64,000 bases of DNA, taken from contig NC_019892.1 of assembly GCF_000242455.2 (NCBI RefSeq), positions 6,272,744 to 6,336,743 of the forward strand, given 5' to 3'. The notes under the pieces were generated by a model that worked only from the letters and a program-made list of their open reading frames with translations, was not told the DNA's origin and made no database searches. Position numbers and translations under genes: made by a program. Below are positions 16,964-25,857 of the stretch, one piece after another. This stretch comes from Singulisphaera acidiphila DSM 18658. GTDB lineage: Bacteria; Planctomycetota; Planctomycetia; Isosphaerales; Isosphaeraceae. Each line of letters begins with the position of its first letter. Position 1 is the first letter of the stretch.

Positions 16964-18913
16964 TTATTCGGGGGAAAGCTCGGGCTCGTGAGGAACGCGG
17001 GGATTGTCGGCTTCGACGTTGCCAGTGGGCCAACCGGGCCCTGATGGGTTTTTCTCCCAGCCGAGTATCGGTCGGATGACGTTCACGGCGGCCAGCGGGG
17101 TGCCGTTGTAGTGCGGGACCGACACCAGGCGGTCAGCCAGGGTGCCGGAGAGCGTCGAACGGAGCAAGGCAGCGACTTGACCGTCCCGGTTCTGCTCGAT
17201 GACGTAGACGCGCTCGTGTCGGCTGATGAAATGGGTCACGGCGTCGGAGACCGGCAAGGCGCGAATCCGGCAGTATTCCGTCGCGATCCCTTGCTCGGCA
17301 AGCAGGTCACGTGCCTCGACCATCGCCCAGTGGCTTGAGCCGTAGGCGATCAGGCCGACCCGGGCACCTGCGTCTCCCTCGATGATGGGGGGAGGCAGCT
17401 TGCGTCGCGCGGTCTCGAGTTTGAGGGCCAGGCGATCGAGGTTCTTCTTCCAATCCTCCGGCCGTTCGCTGTAGCCCGACTTCTCGTTATGCCCCGTACC
17501 TCGGGTGAAATAGGCCGCCAGCGGGTTCTCGGTCCCCGGGATCGTGCGGTAGCAGATCCCGTCTCCGTCCACGTCGCGGTAGCGCTCGAACTGGCCGAGT
17601 CGTTCGAGGTCGGCTGCATTGAGCAGCTTTCCGTGATGGATCGGCTTTTCCGGATAAGAGAATGGGTCGGACAGCCAGAGGTTCATGCCCATGTCGAGGT
17701 CGGTCGCCATGAAGATGGGCGTCTGGAACTGCTGGGCGAGGTCGAGCGCCTCGACGGCGAAGCTGAAGCATTCGCCGACCGAACCCGGAATCAGAACGAC
17801 ATGTCGGCAATCGCCGTGGCCAAGCAGGTGCAGCTTGAGGATGTCTCCCTGGCTCGTCCGGGTTGGCAGACCGGTGCTCGGTCCCATGCGCTGGACGTCG
17901 ATGATGACGGTCGGGATCTCGGCAAAGTAGGCGAGGCCGACGAACTCGGTCATCAAGGAAATACCGGGCCCCGAGGTGGCGGTTAGCGAGCGGGCTCCCG
18001 CCCACCCCGCGCCGATGGCCATCCCGATGGCGGCCAGCTCATCCTCGGCCTGAACGACGGCGAACGTGCGTTTGCCGTCGCTGTTGGTGCGGTGCTTTTT
18101 GAGGAACTCCTCGGTGTATTCGGCCAGGCTGCTCGACGGCGTGATCGGGTACCAGGTCAGCACGCTGGTGCCGCCGAAGACAGCACCCAGGGCGGCGGCC
18201 TTGTTCCCTTCGATCAGGATCTTGTTGCCCAGGCCGTCGATTCGCTCGACCCGGAACGGGAGGTCGGTGGGCAGGTGCGCCTCGGCCCAGGCGAAGCCGG
18301 TGCGGGCGGCGTTGATGTTGATGTCGGCGGCCTTTGCCTTGCGTCCCGGGAATTCGCGGCGGATTGCGGCCTCAACCTCGCTCATCTCGATTCCGCTGAC
18401 GTAGGCGACGACCCCCACGTAAACCATGTTGATGACTTTGCGAAGCTTGTCGCGATACCCCTTGTCCTTGCTGTCGGCCGGATAGGCTTCCTCGACCAAC
18501 TTCTGGAAGGGGACAGGGAAGAACCGGACGTCATCGCGGATATCGTCCAGGTCGAAGTCGTCGCGGTAGATGACGATCGAGCCGGGTTGAAGCTGACGGA
18601 CGTCGTCGGCCGCTGTCTGGGCGTTCATGCAGACGAGGATCGGCGTGTCGAGCCGATGTCCCACGTATCCCTTGGCGGACGCCCGGATATGGAACCAGGT
18701 GGGCAAGCCTTCGATGTTCGAGGGGAAAACGTTTTTGCCGCTGCACGGGATGCCCATCCCGTAGAGGGCGCGGAGGAGAACCAGGTTCGCCGACTGGCTA
18801 CCCGAACCGTTGACCGTCCCGACGCGAATCGCCAGGTCGTTCACCGAAGTGGGAGAGGACGTGGCCCCGTCACGGACGGGGAATGGCTCGACCACGGAGG
18901 TAGTGGATGACAT
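16964..18913 (-). CDS. korA: 2-oxoacid:acceptor oxidoreductase, fused gamma-alpha subunit
   Basis: 649 residues. The N-terminal part (about 30-210) is a gamma domain: 'IRVGTVNGSGSQSANLVLLR' and 'NVFPSNIEGLPTWFHIRASAKG'. The rest is the pyrimidine-binding alpha domain with 'WYPITPSSSLAEYTEEF', 'VVQAEDELAAIGMAIGAGWAG' and 'TATSGPGISLMTEFVGLAYF', plus a transketolase-C-like end ('IAYGSSHWAMVEARDLL'). This gamma-alpha fusion is the usual form in two-subunit KorAB enzymes. The start at ATG 18913 is preceded by GAGG at 6 bases; the frame stays open to 19018 but that extension is Cys/Arg-rich and unlikely. It pairs with korB just downstream. Confidence 0.92.
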   Translation of the reverse strand: MSSTTSVVEPFPVRDGATSSPTSVNDLAIRVGTVNGSGSQSANLVLLRALYGMGIPCSGKNVFPSNIEGLPTWFHIRASAKGYVGHRLDTPILVCMNAQTAADDVRQLQPGSIVIYRDDFDLDDIRDDVRFFPVPFQKLVEEAYPADSKDKGYRDKLRKVINMVYVGVVAYVSGIEMSEVEAAIRREFPGRKAKAADININAARTGFAWAEAHLPTDLPFRVERIDGLGNKILIEGNKAAALGAVFGGTSVLTWYPITPSSSLAEYTEEFLKKHRTNSDGKRTFAVVQAEDELAAIGMAIGAGWAGARSLTATSGPGISLMTEFVGLAYFAEIPTVIIDVQRMGPSTGLPTRTSQGDILKLHLLGHGDCRHVVLIPGSVGECFSFAVEALDLAQQFQTPIFMATDLDMGMNLWLSDPFSYPEKPIHHGKLLNAADLERLGQFERYRDVDGDGICYRTIPGTENPLAAYFTRGTGHNEKSGYSERPEDWKKNLDRLALKLETARRKLPPPIIEGDAGARVGLIAYGSSHWAMVEARDLLAEQGIATEYCRIRALPVSDAVTHFISRHERVYVIEQNRDGQVAALLRSTLSGTLADRLVSVPHYNGTPLAAVNVIRPILGWEKNPSGPGWPTGNVEADNPRVPHEPELSPE

Positions 18914-19921
18914 GGTGTGCCTCAAAGAGCGAGCACCACGGCAGTCAGCGGTTCCGCAACACGCATTCCAGCGTTCGTGACGACCCTCGCGGAAACCGCA
19001 AGTGAGTGGACCCGACACCGTGCATGCCCGACAACGTTCACTCCACCAGAACGACGCGTCGATCGCAAGGAGTTAAACGAATTCTGTGCGGAGACACGAG
19101 GCCGTCTCTTGTCGGTTCGCGGAGCGCGCAAAGGTACGCCGTCCGGATCCGTGTCCGGACAGCGTGTTTTCTCGGCAGAACGGCATCGTAGCCGTCACAA
19201 GGGATCAGTTCAGGCCGATGTTTTGGCGGCTGAACGAGTCCGGGCCCGAGTAATCCCATTCCGCACGGTGACTGTACCCCGAGCGGCGTTGTGATTGCTG
19301 GTGCTGGGGGTGTGTGCGGGAGGGACGTGCCGTCCCTCATCGCGGAGGGACGTCAGGAAATCACGGGCGGCTTTCAGGTCGGATTGTTCGATTTCGGGGA
19401 CGGAATTGGTTTGCATAGGGAGAATCAGATAATCCGCAACAACGAACGGGAAAAGGCCTCGGGACACCATGTCCCGTGGCGAGATTCAGCGGCTGTCGTT
19501 CCGACGGGGAAGACGATCAGAGAAGTGGTGAGCAACTGCCGAACCGGAAGCGGCGATAGCGTGAGTTCCTTGGCAAGAGCATCTCGACCCCAAGTGGGGG
19601 GCAACAGGGGGCAGGAATGCTTTTTTTTTACGATCGCTTGAGCGAAGTTTGCTTACAAACTCAAAAAGGGGATCGTCAACCTTGAGAACCTCACCCCTAT
19701 TATCGGCATTTCGGGCGGGGACTTCAGTGTGAATGAAGCGGGCAGGTGTTTTTGCTGGCCAACCTCTCCTTGCCGACGGGACCGAGCCTGGTGACAATTG
19801 TTGGGAGATGTCGACCAGACTCAGAAAAGATTAGAACATAACGGTCGGGTTTTCTTCAACGATTGGGATCGTCTTTCCTCCCGGAATCCAGGTTTTTTGA
19901 TGAGACAAGTTGATCGGTACG
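18914..19921. other. Long intergenic region with hairpins, no gene supported
   Basis: About 1 kb between the divergent korA and miaA genes. Open frames of 80-125 codons occur on both strands (for example 19210-19470 minus, whose 'IEQSDLKAARDFLTSLRDEG' looks protein-like, and 19486-19797 minus) but none is recognisable. Hairpins: GTCCGGA 19141-19147 with TCCGGAC 19154-19160; GAGGGACG 19320-19327 with CGTCCCTC 19331-19338 (3-nt loop). It may hold a decayed gene plus promoters for both neighbours. Confidence 0.4.
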
Positions 19922-20884
19922 ATGCCAATAACCACTGATTCGAGTTCGCTCGCTCCGCTGCATCGGGCCTGTTATTTGACCGGGCCCACGGCGTCGGGGA
20001 AAACCGGCGTCGGCGTGGCCCTGGCCCAGCGGCTCAATGCCGAGGTCATCGCCATGGACTCGATGACCCTCTATCGCGGGATGGATATCGGGACGGCCAA
20101 ACCGACCCACGAGGAGCAGGAGGGGGTGACTCACCACCTGATCGACGTGCTCGACCCCTGGCAGGCCGCCAGCGTGGCCGACTTTCGCGGCTGGGCCCTG
20201 AAGGCGGTCGCCGATGTCGAGAGTCGAGGCAAACGCGCTTTATTTGTCGGCGGGACGGCCCTCTACCTCAAAGCGCTCCTGCGCGGACTCTTCGAGGCGG
20301 CTGAGACCAATCGCGAGTTGAGGGAATCACTCGAGGACGAGTATCGCCGACTCGGCGGCGCGGTGCTCCACGCTCGGCTCGAGTCGATCGATCCGGTGAC
20401 CGCACGCCGGCTCCATCCCAATGATCGACTTCGGATCGTGCGGGCGTTGGAAGTGAATACGACCATGGGCCGGCCGTTGAGCTCACTCCAGACGGAACAT
20501 GAGCATCCCGCTCCCGCAACTGTTCCTGTTTTTGCAATCGAACGGCCGAGGCCCGAAATCCATGCGCGAATCAACCTGCGAGTGGACCTAATGATCCAGG
20601 ATGGGTTGGTCGACGAGGTGCGAACGCTCCAATCGGGTTCCCAGCCGCTCGGTCCCGTACCGGCGCAGGGGGTGGGATACCGCGAGGTGATCGAATACCT
20701 CGAAGGCCGGACGGCGTTTGGACGGGCCGTCGAGCAAATCAAGGCGCGGACCCGACAATTCGCCAAGCGGCAATCGACCTGGTTCCGCGGACTGGTCGAG
20801 GTCCGGAGCTGGCCCGTCCCGGAGGGGGAGCCTGCGGAGATGACCGCCGATCGATTGGCGCATGTGATCGGGGTGGGAAACTGA
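19922..20884 (+). CDS. miaA: tRNA dimethylallyltransferase
   Basis: 320 residues. It transfers a dimethylallyl group to the N6 of A37 in tRNAs reading UNN codons. The P-loop G-P-T-A-S-G-K-T is at residues 21-28, followed by 'VIAMDSMTLYRGMDIGTAKP' (substrate Asp/Ser-Met block), 'HHLIDVLDP', 'FVGGTALYLKALLRGLF', 'HPNDRLRIVRALEV' and the C-terminal 'IKARTRQFAKRQSTWFR', all signature MiaA segments in the expected order; length is normal. The ATG at 19922 is used; a TTG at 19910 would add four residues. Single gene; no operon partner is obvious. Confidence 0.95.
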   Translation: MPITTDSSSLAPLHRACYLTGPTASGKTGVGVALAQRLNAEVIAMDSMTLYRGMDIGTAKPTHEEQEGVTHHLIDVLDPWQAASVADFRGWALKAVADVESRGKRALFVGGTALYLKALLRGLFEAAETNRELRESLEDEYRRLGGAVLHARLESIDPVTARRLHPNDRLRIVRALEVNTTMGRPLSSLQTEHEHPAPATVPVFAIERPRPEIHARINLRVDLMIQDGLVDEVRTLQSGSQPLGPVPAQGVGYREVIEYLEGRTAFGRAVEQIKARTRQFAKRQSTWFRGLVEVRSWPVPEGEPAEMTADRLAHVIGVGN

Positions 20885-21027
20885 GCTTCCTCGAATTTCC
20901 TGGATCTGTTATCTAACTCTGCCTCTCTGATTCCGTCACCGGATTGCGCTGGTGATTTTGGGTTGGAAAAGGAAAATGGCCGTCAGCGGCGACGACCGGG
21001 GCGTTCCCAAGGAGGGGACCGATTCCC

Positions 21028-23100
21028 ATGGGCCGGCGATACATCTCTCTTTTGGCACTCGCGCTTACCGTCGGCTTCGGCGTGCGGATCGCGCTGGCGC
21101 AGGGCGAAGCTCCGGCTTCCCAGCCTCCGGTCGAGGCCTTACCGCCTCCGGCTGAGATGCTTCCCCCCATCGTGCCACCGCCTGCCACGGAATTGCGGCC
21201 TCCGGCCACCCCGGCAGGTGGTGCGGCAGGTTCCTCGGCCAAGAAGGCTCCAGGCCTGAAGTCGAAGGGGGCTCAAGCTCAGCCGGCACCGGTCCCCGCA
21301 CCGGCTGAGGAGGAGTATGATCCCTCCGTTGCCAAGGAATTGCCGGTTGGCGACGGGACCAAACCGGCTGCCCCCGCCTCGAGCGATCCTGCGCCGCCGC
21401 TTGAGCCGCTCGATATCGAAGCAAAGAATCCGTTCCCCCCAACCGGCCCTGCCCAGCCGAGCGAAACGCCGGCTCCCCCGCTGGATGGTGACGTCGAACG
21501 CACGCAGGCGCCACTGGTGGCCAGTCCCGGCGGTGTGCCGGCTGCCGACGTGGAGAAGAATCCTCTGCCGGCCGCGAAAGAACCAGCGGGCCAACCGTCG
21601 GCGAACCTTGCGCCCAATGAGGCAGACGAACTAGTGCTTTCATCGGAACGGCTGCGCACGGGCGTGCAATCAGTCGGGTTGTCGGTCGAGGTCAAGGGCC
21701 CGGCCACGCTCAACCTGAATACACCCGCCACCTATAAGATTATCGTCAGCAATCCCGGCACGGCCGACGCCATCGGCGTTGTCGTTCGCGATGCACTCCC
21801 CCCCGAACTGGAATTCGTCTCGAGTCAGCCCACCGAACAGCGCGGGCCCGATACGCTCTTGGTCTGGCACCTGGGAACCGTTCGCGCGGGGAGTAAGCAG
21901 GAGATCCTCCTCAAGGTCAAGCCGACCAAGAAGGGGCAGTTCGACCACGCGGCGACGGTCACCATGAGGTCGGGGGCGAAGTCGCGCACCACGGTCTATG
22001 AGCCGAAACTGAAGGTTGAGCAGATCGTCACCTCGGCCAAGGTCCTCAAAGGGCAGACCGTCGAGTATCGGATCTCCGTGACCAATACGGGCGACGGCCC
22101 AGCGCGGGATGTGGTCGTTCGGGCCAAATTGAGCCCCGGCCTACGGGCGGACGCCAGCGACTCGAGCGACCAAAACCTCTTCGAGCTGTCGCTGGGCGAC
22201 CTTCTTCCCGGCCAGCACGTTCCGCTTGACCCCTTGGTCGTCCATGCCGTGCTCGGGGACGAACAGTGGTGCAAGGTCGACGTCACCAGCCCCGACGTCG
22301 CGCCGGGAGCCGAGGAGTCGCGGAGCACCAAGATGATCACGGTCATCGAGCCGAAGCTGGCGGTGACCATGAACGGTCCCAAGGAACGCTATACCGACAC
22401 CATTGCCGCCTATGCGGTCACGGTCCAAAATCCGGGGTCTGCCACGGCCCGCAACGTCCGGGTGCAGGTCACTCTGCCGGTGAATGTCCAGCTCGTGAAG
22501 CTTCCCCCGAATGCGAAATTCGACATTCAGTCGCGTCGGCTCACCTGGGATGCCTTCCCGGTCGAGCCTGGCGAGAAGGAGAAGGTGAATCTCGGGTTTG
22601 AAGTTCGTATGGGAGGCGAACGCCTCTACGACCTCACCGTCCAGGCGATTGGCGATCAAGGCTTGAACGCCAAGGAGATCGTCACCACCAATGTGATCGC
22701 CCTGGCCGACCTTGCCCTTGATATCACGGAAGACCGCCGCGTGATCGACGTCGACCAGGTCACGACCTTCACGATTTCGGTCAAGAACAAGGGGTCGAAG
22801 GCGGCTTCGAAGATTCTCATCAGCGGCCGGCATTCGCCTGAAGTCGTGGTCAAGAAGACGGCCGGGACCGAGGAGCCTGCCCGCTACAAGCAAGACGCCG
22901 CCGGGAAAGCGGTCAACGGCGAATTCCTCTTCCCCATGATCGAACGCCTGGACGTCGGCAAGGAGATCGTCCTGGGAGTCCAGGTTCAAGCCGTCAAGAC
23001 GGGGTTGGCCACCTGCCGGATCTTCGTGACTCACGATGAGGTCGAGCAGCCCGTCGAAGACATGGAAAAAGTCCGGGTGACCCAGGCTGTCGGGAAATAA
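21028..23100 (+). CDS. Secreted DUF11-repeat protein with Pro-rich N-terminus
   Basis: 690 residues. A signal peptide (1-25, ending ALAQ) is followed by a Pro/Ala-rich stretch (about 26-205) and then four or five beta-sandwich repeats of the DUF11 'conserved repeat' type. Each has the pattern 'YKIIVSNPGTADAIGVVVRD', 'YRISVTNTGDGPARDVVVRA', 'YAVTVQNPGSATARNVRVQV', 'FTISVKNKGSKAASKILISG', about 120 residues apart. Such proteins are surface or periplasmic and probably bind other envelope parts; no enzyme site is seen. The start ATG has GGAGG about 12 bases upstream, a little far. Confidence 0.85.
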   Translation: MGRRYISLLALALTVGFGVRIALAQGEAPASQPPVEALPPPAEMLPPIVPPPATELRPPATPAGGAAGSSAKKAPGLKSKGAQAQPAPVPAPAEEEYDPSVAKELPVGDGTKPAAPASSDPAPPLEPLDIEAKNPFPPTGPAQPSETPAPPLDGDVERTQAPLVASPGGVPAADVEKNPLPAAKEPAGQPSANLAPNEADELVLSSERLRTGVQSVGLSVEVKGPATLNLNTPATYKIIVSNPGTADAIGVVVRDALPPELEFVSSQPTEQRGPDTLLVWHLGTVRAGSKQEILLKVKPTKKGQFDHAATVTMRSGAKSRTTVYEPKLKVEQIVTSAKVLKGQTVEYRISVTNTGDGPARDVVVRAKLSPGLRADASDSSDQNLFELSLGDLLPGQHVPLDPLVVHAVLGDEQWCKVDVTSPDVAPGAEESRSTKMITVIEPKLAVTMNGPKERYTDTIAAYAVTVQNPGSATARNVRVQVTLPVNVQLVKLPPNAKFDIQSRRLTWDAFPVEPGEKEKVNLGFEVRMGGERLYDLTVQAIGDQGLNAKEIVTTNVIALADLALDITEDRRVIDVDQVTTFTISVKNKGSKAASKILISGRHSPEVVVKKTAGTEEPARYKQDAAGKAVNGEFLFPMIERLDVGKEIVLGVQVQAVKTGLATCRIFVTHDEVEQPVEDMEKVRVTQAVGK

Positions 23101-23355
23101 TCGGGTCCGGGGTGTCACGAATCTCCCGTTTTGCTGCGGGATGAAGCATCCATCAGCTGGTTGCCAGCCCGGTCGGCGGAGAAGAGACCGACGCTCGACC
23201 ACCGCCCGAATTACGGGCGGTTGGTTCCCGCCTCATTCTCGCGTAGAATCGGTGGCTCATGGAGGGCCCGTTCCGTCCGGCACGTTCCGCGACGGCCGCC
23301 GATCAGCCACGCCCCCCTCGCAAGCGAGTGGCACACCCTGGCGAAGGACACCGCG

Positions 23356-25791
23356 ATGCAACGTAGCGCCATGCATTCCCCTCACGCCAGCCTTCTGCTT
23401 CTGATCGGGACGGTCCTCGCGGCGCTCGCGAGCGGCCCCGAGGCGAAGGCCGACCCTGAGCCCAAGGCTCCCGCCAACCGGCTTGCCAAGGAAACGAGTC
23501 CCTACCTCCTCCTTCACGCGCACAACCCGGTCGACTGGTATCCCTGGGGTCCCGAAGCGTTTGCCAAGGCGAAGGCCGAGAAGAAACCGATCTTCCTGTC
23601 GATCGGCTATAGCTCGTGCTACTGGTGCCACGTCATGGAACGCGAGTGCTTCAAGGATCCGCAGATCGCGAAGCTGATGAACCAGAAGTTCGTCTGCATC
23701 AAAGTCGACCGCGAGGAGCGACCCGACATCGATCAGATCTACATGGCCGCGCTCCAGGCGTTCGGCAACGGCGGCTGGCCAATGTCGATGTTCCTGACCC
23801 CGGACGGTCGCCCTTTCTTCGGAGGAACCTACTTCCCCCCCAAAGACCGTAACGGGATTCGCGGATTCCCGACGGTGCTCGCCGGGGTCGCCGATGCCTG
23901 GCGCGATGAGAAGGCTCAGATCGAGGAGTCGGCCGACCGCCTCACCGATCTGGTCCGGCGCTCGCTTGCCAAGTCGAACGACAAACGCCACGCACCATTG
24001 ACCCGCGCTGTCGCGGCGCAGGGCCGCGAGGAGTTAACCGAGCAGTTTGACCCGGAATACGGCGGCTTTGGCTTCAATCCGGAGAATGCCCGACGCCCCA
24101 AGTTTCCCGAACCGGTGAACCTCGTCTTCTTGCTCGACGAGCACCGTCGAGGGGCCGCGGCCGGTAAGAAGGAGGGTCAGGAGGCCTCATCGAATGCGTT
24201 GGCGATGGTCCTCAAAACGCTCGACCAGATGGCGCGAGGCGGCATTCGCGACCAACTGGCTGGTGGCTACCACCGCTATGCGACGAGCCGGTACTGGATC
24301 GTCCCGCACTTCGAGAAGATGCTCTACGACAATGCCCAGCTCGCATCGACTCATCTGCTCGCCTTCGAGCTTACGGCCGACCCGCGCTGGCGGCTCGAGG
24401 CCGAGTCCACGTTTGCGTTCATCGCGCGGTCGATGACCTCGCCGGAGGGCGGGTTCTACTCGGCCATCGATGCGGAGACCGATGGCGACGAGGGGCAGTA
24501 CTACGTCTGGACCCGGGATGAGGTTGAGAAGACGCTGGGCGCGGGGCCGGACTATGAGGCGTTCGCCCAGGTCTACGGCCTCAAACGCGAGCCGAACTTC
24601 GAGAAAGAACGATACGTTCTGCTCGAACCACGGTCCCGCGCCGACCAGGCCGCCACACTCAAGACGACCCCTGCGGCCCTCGAAGCGACCATGGCCCCCT
24701 TGCGGGCGAAGCTGCTGGCCGTCCGTGAACGCCGCCCTGCGCCCTTGCTCGACGACAAGGTCCTGACCTCCTGGAACGGCCTCATGATCGCCGCTTACGC
24801 CGACGGGTTCCGGATCTTGCACGACGCCAAGTATCGCCAGGCTGCCGACAAGGCCGCCGACTTCATCCTGGCCAAGCTGCGCAGTCCCGATGGTCGTCTC
24901 CTGCGGTCGTACCGCCTGGGCCAGGCGAAACTGGCCGGTTACCTCGAAGACTACGCGTTTCTGGTCCACGGCCTGCTCCGCCTCCATGCCGCCACCGGCG
25001 ACCCGAAACGGCTGACCCAGGCGCGCGAGTTGACCGATCGGATGATCGCCGACTTCAGCGATCCCGAGGAGGGGGGCTTCTTCTACACGGCCGACGGCCA
25101 CGAGTCGCTCCTCGCCCGCCCCAAGGACCCGTACGATGGAGCCTTGCCCAGCGGGAACAGCGTGGCTATTCGCAACCTGGTTGCACTTGCCTCGGCGACC
25201 GGCGAAGCCCGCTATCTCGACCAGGCGCAGAAGGCGCTCGACGCTTTCAGCTCGACCTTGGCCCAGAATCCCGGCTCCCTTCCCTTGCTGGTCGTCGCTC
25301 TCGGCGAATACCTCGACGCCCGTCCCACGGCAGCCGCCGTCGCGGTTCCCACGCCCGAAGAAGCGCCGGCAGACTCCGATGCCATGGTGACTGCAAAGGG
25401 GGCCGTCGCGGCAGGTTCCACCATCGCGCCCGGCGAAGAATTTGCGGTCGACTTGACCGTCAAGGTCAAGAAGGGCTGGCACCTCAACGCCAACCCGGCG
25501 GGTTCCGAGAACCTGATCCCCACGACGGTCGCCCTGGCCCGGAACCAGCCCGCGAAGGTCTCGAAAGTCGAGTATCCGGCCGGTGATGCCAGGGTGCTTG
25601 AAGTCGGGAACGCACCGGTTCCCTTGTACGAAGGGACAGTCACGTTGAAGGCTCGCGTTCGCCTGGATGCCGAGGCGAAGCAGACGCCGGACGCCTTGAC
25701 GTTCGAGGTTCGCTACCAGGCTTGCAACGACAACGCCTGTCTGGCGCCCACCTCACTGTCGGTTCGGGTGCCCTTGGGCGGAGGTCGTTGA
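23356..25791 (+). CDS. DUF255 thioredoxin-like protein (SPATA20/YyaL family) with DsbC/D-type C-terminal domain
   Basis: 811 residues. After a signal peptide (about 1-33) comes the DUF255 thioredoxin-like domain: 'NRLAKETSPYLLLHAHNPVDW' region, then C88-Y-W-C91-H-V-M, 'VDREERPDIDQIYM' and 'GGWPMSMFLTPDGRPFFGGTY'. An (alpha/alpha)6-barrel region typical of the family follows ('GGYHRYATSRYWIVPHFEKM', 'DDKVLTSWNGLMIAAYADGF'). The last about 110 residues ('VTAKGAVAAGSTIAPGEEF', 'RYQACNDNACLAP') resemble a DsbD-alpha/disulfide corrector domain with a C-x4-C pair, an unusual addition. The start is ATG 23356. It lies 66 bp before the prolyl oligopeptidase gene and may be co-transcribed with it. Function likely redox-related; substrate unknown. 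Confidence 0.88.
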   Translation: MQRSAMHSPHASLLLLIGTVLAALASGPEAKADPEPKAPANRLAKETSPYLLLHAHNPVDWYPWGPEAFAKAKAEKKPIFLSIGYSSCYWCHVMERECFKDPQIAKLMNQKFVCIKVDREERPDIDQIYMAALQAFGNGGWPMSMFLTPDGRPFFGGTYFPPKDRNGIRGFPTVLAGVADAWRDEKAQIEESADRLTDLVRRSLAKSNDKRHAPLTRAVAAQGREELTEQFDPEYGGFGFNPENARRPKFPEPVNLVFLLDEHRRGAAAGKKEGQEASSNALAMVLKTLDQMARGGIRDQLAGGYHRYATSRYWIVPHFEKMLYDNAQLASTHLLAFELTADPRWRLEAESTFAFIARSMTSPEGGFYSAIDAETDGDEGQYYVWTRDEVEKTLGAGPDYEAFAQVYGLKREPNFEKERYVLLEPRSRADQAATLKTTPAALEATMAPLRAKLLAVRERRPAPLLDDKVLTSWNGLMIAAYADGFRILHDAKYRQAADKAADFILAKLRSPDGRLLRSYRLGQAKLAGYLEDYAFLVHGLLRLHAATGDPKRLTQARELTDRMIADFSDPEEGGFFYTADGHESLLARPKDPYDGALPSGNSVAIRNLVALASATGEARYLDQAQKALDAFSSTLAQNPGSLPLLVVALGEYLDARPTAAAVAVPTPEEAPADSDAMVTAKGAVAAGSTIAPGEEFAVDLTVKVKKGWHLNANPAGSENLIPTTVALARNQPAKVSKVEYPAGDARVLEVGNAPVPLYEGTVTLKARVRLDAEAKQTPDALTFEVRYQACNDNACLAPTSLSVRVPLGGGR

Positions 25792-25857
25792 GGCGGCGAA
25801 ACGGTCTGGACCAGGCATCGTCCGAGGGGAACTGAACCCAAGAGGAGAGGGCTCACG

